The notes under the pieces are model-generated. The model did no database searches. It was not told the origin of the DNA and saw only the letters and a list, made by a program, of their open reading frames with translations. This document shows, piece by piece, positions 19,324 to 27,038 of a stretch of 44,346 nt of DNA. The stretch is from Roseomonas acroporae (lineage in GTDB: Bacteria > Pseudomonadota > Alphaproteobacteria > Acetobacterales > Acetobacteraceae). The DNA lies in NCBI RefSeq assembly GCF_023223525.1, contig NZ_JALPRX010000017.1:1-44346 (forward strand), given 5' to 3'. Within the stretch, counting starts at the first letter, position 1, and each line of letters starts with the position of its first letter. The position numbers and the translations under genes were made by a program.

Positions 19324-21078
19324 ATGGCGCTGAGGGAATGGCTGAGCCGCCTGCGCGGCGACCAACCGAAGCCGGCGCCCGAGCCGCCGCCCGAGCGGCA
19401 GCTCCCGGCGGGTGCCGTGCCGACGCCGCCGCTGCAGCCGCCGCCGATCACCACCCCGCCCGGGCAGCCGCCGGTGCCGGAGCCGCCGCAGGGTCCCCCC
19501 ACGCTGCTGCGGCCGCCCGTCCCGGCCGCGCCGCCCACCCTGCCAGTGCCGCCGCCCTTCACCGCGCCGAGCCCCACCCTGCGCCCGGAGGCCGACCCGG
19601 CCGGCGGCATCACCGGCCCGATCCCGCCCGAGCCGCCGCCCGGCGCCGATCTGGTGCCGCCCGCCGACGACGCCGCGGCGCTGCGCGAGGCGGAGGCGAC
19701 GCTGGAGCGGGTGCTGCACCCGCCGCCGCCCGCCGCGCGCGGCGGCCTGTTCGGCCGCATCCTGGGCCGCGAGGAGGCGCCGCTCCCCGGCGCCGAACCG
19801 ACGCCGGCCCCGACGACGTCACCCGAAGGGCCCGCCGGAGAAGCCCCCGGGGCATCCGGTGCGACATCCTCTGGGACTTCCTATGGGACATCCCCTGGGA
19901 CGCCGCCTGGAGCCCCGCCCGCTGAGGCGCCCCTCGCCGCCCCGCCGACCGCTCTCGACGCCGGTCCGGGCCTGCCCCCCGCCGTGCTTCCCCCGGCATC
20001 CCCCCCGGTGGCACCGTCGGCCCCGCCGCCCATGGCGCCGCCTGCCCCGGCCCCCGCGGCCGGGGCGCCGGTGCCCGCCGCCTTCGTGCCGCCCCCGCCG
20101 CCAGTCGCGCCGACCTTCACGCTCGGCACGCCCGCGCCGGCGCCGGAGCCCGCCGCGCGGGGCGGCTTCTTCGGCCGGCTGAAGGCGGGCCTGTCCCGCT
20201 CGACCCAGCGCCTGACCGAGAGCCTCACCGGCCTGTTCCAGAAGCGCCGGCTGGACGAGGAGGCGCTGGAGGAGCTGGAGGAGACGCTGATCGCCGCCGA
20301 TCTCGGCGTCGCCGCCTCCCGACGCATCGTCGAGCGCTTCCGCAGCACCCGCTTCGGCCGCGAGGTGACGGAGCAGGAGGTGAAGGAGGCGCTGGCCGAC
20401 GAGATCGCCGCCATCCTGCGCCCCGTGGCGCGGCCCATGCCGCTCGACCCCGCGTGCGCCCCGCACGTGGTGCTGGTGGTCGGCGTCAACGGCACCGGCA
20501 AGACCACCACCATCGCCAAGCTCGGCCAGCAGTACCGCGAGCAGGGGCTGGTCACGATGTTCGCCGCCGGCGACACCTTCCGCGCCGCCGCCGTGGAGCA
20601 GCTCCAGATCTGGGGCGAGCGCACCGGCTGCCCGGTGGTGGTGCCGGCCAAGGAGGGCGCCGACGCCGCCGGCCTCGCCTACGACGCGCTGAGCCGCGCC
20701 AAGTCGGAAGGCGCGCAGGTGCTGCTGATGGACACGGCCGGACGCCTGCACAACAAGTCGGCGCTGATGGAGGAGCTGCGCAAGATCGTGCGCGTGATCC
20801 GCCGGCTGGACCCCGACGCGCCGCATTCCGTGCTGCTGGTGCTGGACTCGACCACCGGCCAGAACGCCCTGCAGCAGGCCCGGGTGTTCAAGGAGATGGT
20901 GGACGTCACCGGCCTCGCCGTCACCAAGCTGGACGGCTCGGCCAAGGGCGGCGTGGTGGTGGCGCTGGCCGAGGAATTCGGCCTGCCCGTGCACATGGTG
21001 GGCGTCGGCGAGAAGGCCGCCGACCTGCGCCCCTTCGATGCGCGGGACTTCGCGCGGTCTCTGGTCGGGCTGGAATAG
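19324..21078 (+). CDS. ftsY: Signal recognition particle receptor FtsY
   Basis: FtsY is the membrane-associated GTPase that receives ribosome-SRP complexes at the Sec translocon. The last 300 of 584 residues form the NG domain: the N helices around [24 protein letters not shown]-loop [41 protein letters not shown] and [32 protein letters not shown] before it is the amphipathic membrane-targeting helix. The first 280 residues are unusual, being almost wholly Pro/Ala with few charges, where E. coli has an acidic A domain. A second FGRL-type segment ([14 protein letters not shown], about residue 138) sits inside this region. A GTS-GTS-GTP repeat lies at about 19858-19915. The final position in the operon fits co-transcription with dapF and mtaB. 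Confidence 0.95.
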   Translation: MALREWLSRLRGDQPKPAPEPPPERQLPAGAVPTPPLQPPPITTPPGQPPVPEPPQGPPTLLRPPVPAAPPTLPVPPPFTAPSPTLRPEADPAGGITGPIPPEPPPGADLVPPADDAAALREAEATLERVLHPPPPAARGGLFGRILGREEAPLPGAEPTPAPTTSPEGPAGEAPGASGATSSGTSYGTSPGTPPGAPPAEAPLAAPPTALDAGPGLPPAVLPPASPPVAPSAPPPMAPPAPAPAAGAPVPAAFVPPPPPVAPTFTLGTPAPAPEPAARGGFFGRLKAGLSRSTQRLTESLTGLFQKRRLDEEALEELEETLIAADLGVAASRRIVERFRSTRFGREVTEQEVKEALADEIAAILRPVARPMPLDPACAPHVVLVVGVNGTGKTTTIAKLGQQYREQGLVTMFAAGDTFRAAAVEQLQIWGERTGCPVVVPAKEGADAAGLAYDALSRAKSEGAQVLLMDTAGRLHNKSALMEELRKIVRVIRRLDPDAPHSVLLVLDSTTGQNALQQARVFKEMVDVTGLAVTKLDGSAKGGVVVALAEEFGLPVHMVGVGEKAADLRPFDARDFARSLVGLE

Positions 21079-21118
21079 GACGGCTCCCGGCAGGCACCCC
21101 GTCCGTCGGCGATCCGCC

Positions 21119-21589
21119 CTACCCGCCACCCTGGCCGGCGGCCAGGAACGCGCCGACGGCGCGTGGCCCCCGGTGCCATTCCGCCTGCTGGCCCGGCGCC
21201 GGGCCGCGCCAGCCCAGCGTCTCCCGGTCGTCGACCTGCTCGTGCCGGTAGAACAGCATCGCGTCGGCACCTTCGCGGTTGCGCAGCCGCAGCGTCACGG
21301 TGGCGACGGGCCGGCAGCCGGTCGCGCCCCAGCGGACGACCGCGCGGGCCTCCGCGCGGTCGTCATGACGGCCGGCCAGCCGCTCCCGCAGCCGGCGTGC
21401 CGCCTTGCGGCCCAGGCAGTCCAGCTCCGCCGCCGGCCGATCGATCATCGCCTCCACGGACCAGGTGCTGCCATCCTGCCGCAGCGCCAGCCTGTCGCAG
21501 CCGGCGAGTTCGCCGAGCCAGCCCGGCAGCGACGTCGCCAGGCCCGGGTCCGGATCGGGCCCCCGCAAGCACTCGATTCCGGTATCCAT
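21119..21589 (-). CDS. Hypothetical protein
   Basis: No family was recognised. The 156-residue frame starts at an ATG with a very good ribosome-binding site (GGAGGA, six bases upstream), which is the main support. The product is soluble and Arg/Asp-rich, with one Cys in ELDCLGRK and an apparently ordered core (WSVEAMIDRPAAELDCLGR; ATVTLRLRNREGADAMLFYRHE). It has no signal peptide or membrane segment. It is convergent with ftsY and divergent from the creatininase-like gene, so it probably has its own promoter in 21590-21696. Confidence 0.65.
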   Translation of the reverse strand: MDTGIECLRGPDPDPGLATSLPGWLGELAGCDRLALRQDGSTWSVEAMIDRPAAELDCLGRKAARRLRERLAGRHDDRAEARAVVRWGATGCRPVATVTLRLRNREGADAMLFYRHEQVDDRETLGWRGPAPGQQAEWHRGPRAVGAFLAAGQGGG

Positions 21590-21696
21590 GCCGTGTCCTC
21601 CGCCTGGCGCGACGGGCGGAGTATCGGCCGGGAAGCGTTAACGACCGCCTCGCATGGCGCAGGGGCTGCCGGCCAGCCGGCGACAAGGAGGAGATC

Positions 21697-22521
21697 GTGG
21701 TGGAATGCCGCTGGGAAAGGCTCACGGCCCCGGAATTGCGGGCGCTGGCCCTGCGGGACGCGCTGGCGGTGCTGCCGGTGGCGAGCCTGGAGCAGCACGG
21801 CCCGCACCTGCCGGTCTGGACCGACAGCCAGATCGGCCACAGCGTCGCCCTGCGCGCGGCCGGGCTGGTGGCCGGGACGCAGGGCGGGGAGGCGGCCGGG
21901 ATGCCGGCCGTGGTGCTGCCGCCTCTCTGGCTGGGCCTTTCCGCCGAGCATCTCCCGTTCGGCGGCACGATCAGCCTGGACCACGCCACCCTCCATGCCG
22001 TGCTGCGCTGCGTCTGCCGCTCGCTGCGCGCGGAAGGGTTCCGGCGGCTGCTGCTGGTCGACAGCCACGGCGGCAACGCCGAATCGCTCGCCGTCTCGGT
22101 GCGGGAGCTGGCGCTGGAATTCGCCATGCCGGTGGTGGTGGCGCATCTGGCGCGGCTGGCGACGGCCGCGGTCTCGGCGATCCTGGAGCGCCAGACCGGC
22201 ATCCGCCACGCCTGCGAGGCGGAAACCAGCCTGTGGCTGGCGATCGACCCGGCGCAGGTACGGACCGGCGAGATCGCGGCCGAGTACCCGGAGCGCGGGA
22301 TCGCCGATCCGCCCGGCCTGGACCGCGCGCTCAGCTTCGCCGAACGGGCGCCGGGAACGGGAGTGCGCGGCGACCCGCGCGCGGCGACCGCCGAGAAGGG
22401 CGAACGGCTCCTGTCGGCGCTGGCCGGGGCGCTGGCGGACGTGATCCGCGACCCCGCCCTGTGGACGCCGCCCGACCCGGTCTGGGAGGTCGGCCGCGCG
22501 CTCCGCGACGATCCGGCATGA
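21697..22521 (+). CDS. Creatininase-family amidohydrolase
   Basis: A 274-residue metal-dependent amidohydrolase. A GTG at 21697 (or the adjacent GTG at 21700) follows AGGAGGAG and begins V-V-E-C-R-W. Metal-site residues are visible: Glu and His in LPVASLEQHGPHLP, Asp in WTDSQIGH, His in DSHGGNAES, and Glu in HACEAETSLWLA. Relatives include creatininase, MftE-type peptidases and formamidopyrimidine hydrolases, and the sequence alone does not pick a substrate. Neighbours give no pathway hint. The AEHLPFGGTISL motif matches the family's substrate-pocket loop. Confidence 0.9.
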   Translation: MVECRWERLTAPELRALALRDALAVLPVASLEQHGPHLPVWTDSQIGHSVALRAAGLVAGTQGGEAAGMPAVVLPPLWLGLSAEHLPFGGTISLDHATLHAVLRCVCRSLRAEGFRRLLLVDSHGGNAESLAVSVRELALEFAMPVVVAHLARLATAAVSAILERQTGIRHACEAETSLWLAIDPAQVRTGEIAAEYPERGIADPPGLDRALSFAERAPGTGVRGDPRAATAEKGERLLSALAGALADVIRDPALWTPPDPVWEVGRALRDDPA

Positions 22522-22550
22522 TCCGCAGGTCCCGGTCGGCGGCCCCCGAA

Positions 22551-22617
22551 GCCGTTCCAGACCCCTGGTCCGGCGCGCTTTCGAGCCGCTGAACGCGCTC
22601 GGCCTGGAAATGCTCCG
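22551..22617. repeat. Dispersed intergenic element (reverse orientation)
   Basis: GCCGTTCCAG at the left end and CTGGAAATGCTCC at the right end form a loose inverted repeat. Read on the minus strand it opens GGAGCATTTCCAG, like GAGCATTTCCGG at 917-928. It lies in the 215-base gap after the creatininase gene, which shows no coding content. Confidence 0.35.
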
Positions 22618-22736
22618 TTGCCGGCCCGATCAGCCGCGCGGGCAGGACGATCGCCGCCCGGAAAACGCCTCTCCTTCCCGGAGCGGCTTCGCGCCGTGCG
22701 GCAGCGGCGGGACCGCGAGGGCGAAGCGCGGGAGCG

Positions 22737-23270
22737 TCAGCGGTCGTATTCGAAGGGCACCGTCAGCCGCGCACCCGGCGCCGGCTGCATCCGGTCATGC
22801 CGGTAGACCTCGCCCTCGACGGCGCCGCCGAACCGCTCGTTCACCCGTGGGGAGATGAAGCTGGGCGAGACGCGCGGCCCCTCCTGCGGCGTGGCCCGAG
22901 GCGCCTCCATGTAGCGGTTGGGGACCGGCGCGGGCGTGGAGTTCGGCGACGGCATGGGCACGGATGGCACGTTCAGGGTATCGCTCTGGTCCGGCGCCGT
23001 CTCGCGCGGGGTCGGGGCGCGCCGCGCCACGGGGCGCCGCCGCTGCTGCCGATAGACGGGCCGGCGTGCCGCCGGCGCGGCCTGGGTGGCCGCAGGCGCA
23101 GTTTGCGGCGTCGTCTGGGGCTGCGCCGGGGCGGCCGGGGCTGCCGGGACAGCCGGCACGGCCGGAGCGGCAGGGGCGGGCGAGACGGCGGGCGGCGCAT
23201 CCTGGCCCCGGGCCGGCATGGCCACGAGCAGGCAGGCCAGCCCCACGGCCAGCCGGAAACGGCGGCTCAT
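22737..23270 (-). CDS. Secreted proline/alanine-rich hypothetical protein
   Basis: A 177-residue protein with a clear Sec signal peptide (MSRRFRLAVGLACLLVAMPARGQ-DAPP). The mature part begins with about 50 residues of Pro/Ala repeats, then a basic patch (RRPVYRQQRRRPVARRAP), and ends in a less repetitive segment (SPSFISPRVNERFGGAVEGEVYRHDRMQPAPGARLTVPFEYDR). That last part is likely the only folded or conserved region. Function is unknown. The ATG overlaps the NUDIX stop by four bases (ATGA), so it is translationally coupled to that gene. Confidence 0.75.
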   Translation of the reverse strand: MSRRFRLAVGLACLLVAMPARGQDAPPAVSPAPAAPAVPAVPAAPAAPAQPQTTPQTAPAATQAAPAARRPVYRQQRRRPVARRAPTPRETAPDQSDTLNVPSVPMPSPNSTPAPVPNRYMEAPRATPQEGPRVSPSFISPRVNERFGGAVEGEVYRHDRMQPAPGARLTVPFEYDR

Positions 23271-23815
23271 AGCGTGGTTCCTTCCGCAAGGGGGCGGGTG
23301 CCGCGTCGGTCCTCATCGGGGTTCAGGAGGGCGGGACGTGCCTTGCCGCCCCCATCCCGCCAGGCGCGCAGGGCCCAGCGGACGGAGGGGAAGGCGATCT
23401 CCTGCCACGGGATGTCGTCCCAGGCGAAGCCGCGCACCTCCCTGCTTTCCGGCCCCGGCGCGAAGCCGGGCTCGGCGAGGCGGGCGCGGAAGATGACCTG
23501 GACCTGACCGATGCGCGCGATGGAGTAGACGGCGAGCACGTCCTCGATGGCGATCCGCGCCCGCGCCTCTTCCCAGGCCTCGCGCGCGGCACCCTCGGCG
23601 ACGGTCTCGCCCATCTCCAGGTAGCCGGCGGGCAGTGTCCAGTAGCCGGAGCGCGGCTCGATGGCCCGGCGGCAGAGCAGGACCTGGCCGCCCTCCAGCG
23701 CGACGACGCTGCCGACCACCATCTTCGGGTTCTCGTAGAGGACGAAGCCGCAGTCGGCACAGGCCTGACGCGGCCGGTCGTCTCCCTCGGGAATCCGTTG
23801 AACGAAGCGCGGCAT
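23267..23815 (-). CDS. NUDIX hydrolase with zinc-ribbon N-terminus
   Basis: A 182-residue protein from MPRFVQRIPEGDDRPRQACADCGF. The frame is open to 23959, but homologues of this type start here. Family members hydrolyse nucleoside diphosphates linked to other moieties. The N-terminal C-x-x-C (CADCGFVLYENPKMVVG) is a half zinc-ribbon typical of NADH pyrophosphatase-like NUDIX proteins. The NUDIX box is GYLEMGETVAEGAAREAWEEARA, with all acidic metal ligands. Substrate is not predictable. It precedes, and overlaps by four bases, the secreted Pro-rich gene. Confidence 0.9.
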   Translation of the reverse strand: MPRFVQRIPEGDDRPRQACADCGFVLYENPKMVVGSVVALEGGQVLLCRRAIEPRSGYWTLPAGYLEMGETVAEGAAREAWEEARARIAIEDVLAVYSIARIGQVQVIFRARLAEPGFAPGPESREVRGFAWDDIPWQEIAFPSVRWALRAWRDGGGKARPALLNPDEDRRGTRPLAEGTTL

Positions 23816-24092
23816 GCAGAGCAATTGCGACGCCGCGTGCCGCGCATCAAGCGCCATGCACGCCAAGTTCAGGCCCGCCCATTGGGGCGGCTCCCATCCG
23901 GGGCGGACCGTGACGCCGGCGCGCCCGAGGTTTCCCGCAGCCGGACAGCTTCCGGACATGGGCGAAGGCTGGCCCGACGCGGAGCCGCGTCAGTGCGGAC
24001 CGGTATGCGCCGCCGGCCCGGTGCGCCGCAGCCCTACCACCGTCGCGCGCCCGGTACCGGTCCGCCCAAATCCGGATTCCGGCGGCCCGGCA

Positions 24093-24422
24093 TCAGACCC
24101 GCAGGTCGAGCAGGGAGCCGCGCGGCAACGGGCGGGTCGGTGCCGCCGGAACGGCGGCCAGAGTCCGCTGCTCCGGACCGGCCGCGACCGAGGCGGCAGC
24201 GCGACCCGTCGGCGACGTGTCCCGCGCCGCTCCCGCTCCGCCGGGCAGGCCGGCGGCCTGGGTGACGTCCGCCGCGAAGGCGGCGAGGGAGTTCAGGCTG
24301 ATCATGCGCACGATCATCTGCTCGAGCACTGAATCGCGGGTGAAGCCGGTACCCGGCAGCGGTCGGCGGCGATCGGCGGTGCGCGGAGCGGAATGGCTGG
24401 GGCGGATGGCGACGGTCGGCAT
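24093..24422 (-). CDS. Small hypothetical protein
   Basis: A 109-residue frame with a GAGGA box eight bases before its ATG. The central part, LPGTGFTRDSVLEQMIVRMISLNSLAAFAADVTQAAGL, looks like genuine folded helical sequence. Both ends are Arg/Pro/Ala-rich. There is no signal peptide. It may be a stress or regulatory small protein, but I have no family for it. It stands alone between NUDIX and pgk and is preceded by an AT-rich island. Confidence 0.55.
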   Translation of the reverse strand: MPTVAIRPSHSAPRTADRRRPLPGTGFTRDSVLEQMIVRMISLNSLAAFAADVTQAAGLPGGAGAARDTSPTGRAAASVAAGPEQRTLAAVPAAPTRPLPRGSLLDLRV

Positions 24423-24435
24423 GACCGTATCCTCG

Positions 24436-24500
24436 CCCCAGCGCCGTTAGGAATCCAGCAATAATTGATACGGAATCGCTGAATTAATCGTTAATCGGAA
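24436..24500 (-). promoter_or_regulatory. AT-rich island, candidate promoter
   Basis: This short stretch is far more AT-rich than anything near it (ATAATTGATAC, GAATTAATCGTTAATCGG). On the minus strand TTGAGA and TTAATT are 17 bases apart and could drive the small gene at 24093-24422. It overlaps the last codons and TAA of pgk, so it might instead shape the 3' end of the pgk transcript. Confidence 0.35.
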
Positions 24501-25693
24501 TTCGTCTCAAGCACCGCGACGCCCGGCAGGGTCTTGCCCTCCAGCCACTCCAGGAAGGCGCCGCCGGCCGAGGAGACGTAGGTCATCCGCTCCAGCACCC
24601 CGGCATGGCGCAGCGCCGAGACGGTGTCGCCGCCGCCGGCGATCGACTTGAGCCCGGCCGACTGGGTGAGCGAGGCCACGGCCTGCGCCAGAGCCACGGT
24701 GGCGGTGTCGAAGGGCGGGATCTCGAAGGCGCCGAGCGGGCCGTTCCACACCAGGGTCGAGGCGTTGCGCAGCCGCGACTCGATCGCGTCGACCGTGTCG
24801 GGGCCGACATCCAGCGCCATGGCGTCCGCCGGCACCGCGTCCACCGGCACGGTGCGGCTCGGGGCGTTGGCCTTGAACTCGGTGGCGACCACGAGGTCGG
24901 TCGGCAGCACGATCTCGCAGTTCCGCGTCTTCGCCTCGGCCAGGATGGCGCGCGCCGTGTCGTGCATCTCGGCCTCCTGCAGGCTCTTGCCCATGGCGAA
25001 GCCCTGCGCGGCCAGGAAGGTGTTGGCCATGGCGCCGACGATCACCAGGATGTCCACCTTGCCGGTCAGGTTGCCCAGAAGGTCGAGCTTGGTGGAGACC
25101 TTGGAGCCGCCGACGATCGCCAGCACCGGCCGGTTCGGGTTGCCGAGCGCCGCGTCCAGCGCCTCCAGCTCGGCCTGCATCAGCCTTCCGGCATAGCTCG
25201 GCAGCAGGTGCGCGACACCCTCGGTGCTGGCATGGGCACGGTGGGCGGCGGAGAAGGCGTCGTTGACGTAGACGTCGGCGAGCTTCGCCAGGCCGGCGGC
25301 CAGGGCGGGGTCGTTCTTCTCCTCGCCGGCATGGAAGCGGGTGTTCTCCAGCAGCAGCACCTCGCCGTCCTTGAGCGCCGCGGCCGCCGCCTCGGCCTGC
25401 GGGCCGACGCAGTCATCGGCGAAGGCGACCGGACGGCCGAGCGCCGTCGCCAGCGCCTCGGCCAGCGGCTTCAGCGACATCGACGGCACGACCTTGCCCT
25501 TCGGCCGGTCGAAGTGCGAGCAGACGATCACCCGCGCGCCCTTCTCGGCCAATTCCCTGATGGTCGGGCAGAGGCGCTCGATGCGGGTGCGGTCGGTGAT
25601 CTGGCCGTCCTTCATCGGCACGTTCAGGTCGGCGCGGACCAGCACCCGCTTGCCGGCGGGGTCGAGGTCGTCGAGGGTGCGGAAGCGGGCCAT
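24491..25693 (-). CDS. pgk: Phosphoglycerate kinase
   Basis: Pgk makes ATP from 1,3-bisphosphoglycerate in glycolysis and runs in reverse in gluconeogenesis. The 400-residue protein starts [27 protein letters not shown], with AGGTGAGA upstream. The N-terminal substrate-binding signature [11 protein letters not shown] is present. [12 protein letters not shown] and the C-terminal GGGDTVSAL nucleotide-binding loop are also present. It lies after gap on the same strand, but an intrinsic terminator sits between them. Confidence 0.97.
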   Translation of the reverse strand: MARFRTLDDLDPAGKRVLVRADLNVPMKDGQITDRTRIERLCPTIRELAEKGARVIVCSHFDRPKGKVVPSMSLKPLAEALATALGRPVAFADDCVGPQAEAAAAALKDGEVLLLENTRFHAGEEKNDPALAAGLAKLADVYVNDAFSAAHRAHASTEGVAHLLPSYAGRLMQAELEALDAALGNPNRPVLAIVGGSKVSTKLDLLGNLTGKVDILVIVGAMANTFLAAQGFAMGKSLQEAEMHDTARAILAEAKTRNCEIVLPTDLVVATEFKANAPSRTVPVDAVPADAMALDVGPDTVDAIESRLRNASTLVWNGPLGAFEIPPFDTATVALAQAVASLTQSAGLKSIAGGGDTVSALRHAGVLERMTYVSSAGGAFLEWLEGKTLPGVAVLETNSD

Positions 25694-25840
25694 GGCGGTT
25701 CTCACCTGATCTGGAAGTCGCCGCATCGGGAAGCGGTCGCGGGGGCGGCGTCGTCCCGGCCGCGGAAGTTCAGCGAATCAATCGGTTGCGCGCGGTTCCG
25801 CAAGCCGGATCGCAGGGCGCGCGGGCGGAGCAGGGCGCCC

Positions 25841-25878
25841 AGACGGAAAAGGCGCCCGGGGCCGCTGCCCCGGACGCC
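25841..25878 (-). terminator. Intrinsic terminator after gap
   Basis: On the minus strand a hairpin of 12 pairs with one mismatch (GGCGTCCGGGGC, loop AGCG, GCCCCGGGCGCC) is followed directly by TTTTCCGTCT. It lies 85 bases after the gap stop and upstream of pgk, so gap and pgk are likely at least partly separate transcripts. Confidence 0.7.
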
Positions 25879-25963
25879 TCCCCGACGATCCAGCCCGCCA
25901 CGCCCCGGCCGACCGGCCGGGCCGCGGCGCATCCCGGGGAAAGACGCCCCAGGGCTCCGCCCC

Positions 25964-26980
25964 TCAGAGGCTGCCGAGCAGCGCGGCGGTGTCCGACATG
26001 CGGTTGGAGAAGCCCCACTCGTTGTCGTACCAGCTCATCACCCGCACCAGCGCGCCGTCGACCACCTGGGTCTGGGAGGCGTCGAAGGTCGAGGAGTGCG
26101 GGTCGTGGTTGAAGTCCACCGAGACCAGCGGCGCGGTGTTGTAGCCGAGGATGCCCTTCAGCTCGCCCTCGGACGCCTCCTTCATCGCCGCGTTTACCGC
26201 CTCCTTCGTGACGCCCTCGGCCTTGAGGTTCACGTCGAGGGAGATCAGCGAGACGTTCGGGGTCGGGATGCGGATGGCGGTGCCGTCCAGCTTGCCCTTC
26301 AGCTCCGGCAGCACGAGGCCGACGGCCTTGGCGGCGCCGGTCGAGGTCGGGATGGCCGAGACGGCGGCGGCGCGGGCGCGGTGCAGGTCCTTGTGCAGCG
26401 TGTCGACGGTGTTCTGGTCGCCCGTGTAGGCGTGGATGGTGACCATGTAGCCGCGCAGGATGCCGAACTTCTCGTGCAGCACCTTGGCGACGGGCGCCAG
26501 GCAGTTGGTGGTGCAGGAGGCGTTGGAGACGACCTGCATCTCCCTGGTCAGGGACTTGTGGTTGACGCCGTAGACGATGGTGGCGTCCGCCTCCTCGCCC
26601 GGGGCCGAGATCAGCACCTTGCGGGCGCCGGCCTGGAGCAGCATCGCGGCCTTGTCGCGCTTGGTGAAGATGCCGGTGCACTCGGCGGCGACGTCGATGC
26701 CCTGCCAGGGCAGCTTGGTCGGGTCGCGCTCGGCGGTCACCTTGATCGGGGCGTACTGGCGGCCGCGGCAGGCGATGACGAGGCTGTCGCCCTCGACCTT
26801 CACCTCGCCCGGGAAGCGGCCATGCACGCTGTCGTAGCGGAACAGGTGGGCGTTGGCCTCGACCGAGCCGAGGTCGTTGATCGCCACCACCTCGATGTCG
26901 TCGCGCCCGCTCTCGATGGCGGCGCGCAGCACCAGGCGGCCGATGCGACCGAAACCATTGATGGCGAGCTTGACGGTCAT
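25964..26980 (-). CDS. gap: Glyceraldehyde-3-phosphate dehydrogenase, type I
   Basis: This enzyme oxidises glyceraldehyde 3-phosphate to 1,3-bisphosphoglycerate. The 338-residue protein starts [20 protein letters not shown] (Rossmann GxGxxG). The catalytic Cys is in [15 protein letters not shown], near residue 155, and the active-site His in [15 protein letters not shown], with an acidic residue after the second beta strand, favours NAD over NADP. An AGGACG box precedes the ATG. Gene order tkt-gap-pgk on one strand matches the central-carbon cluster of many alphaproteobacteria. Confidence 0.97.
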   Translation of the reverse strand: MTVKLAINGFGRIGRLVLRAAIESGRDDIEVVAINDLGSVEANAHLFRYDSVHGRFPGEVKVEGDSLVIACRGRQYAPIKVTAERDPTKLPWQGIDVAAECTGIFTKRDKAAMLLQAGARKVLISAPGEEADATIVYGVNHKSLTREMQVVSNASCTTNCLAPVAKVLHEKFGILRGYMVTIHAYTGDQNTVDTLHKDLHRARAAAVSAIPTSTGAAKAVGLVLPELKGKLDGTAIRIPTPNVSLISLDVNLKAEGVTKEAVNAAMKEASEGELKGILGYNTAPLVSVDFNHDPHSSTFDASQTQVVDGALVRVMSWYDNEWGFSNRMSDTAALLGSL

Positions 26981-27038
26981 GCGGGTCGTCCTGTGGATGT
27001 TAACTAAGGCCGGTGCTTAGCATGAAATCCGGCTTAAG

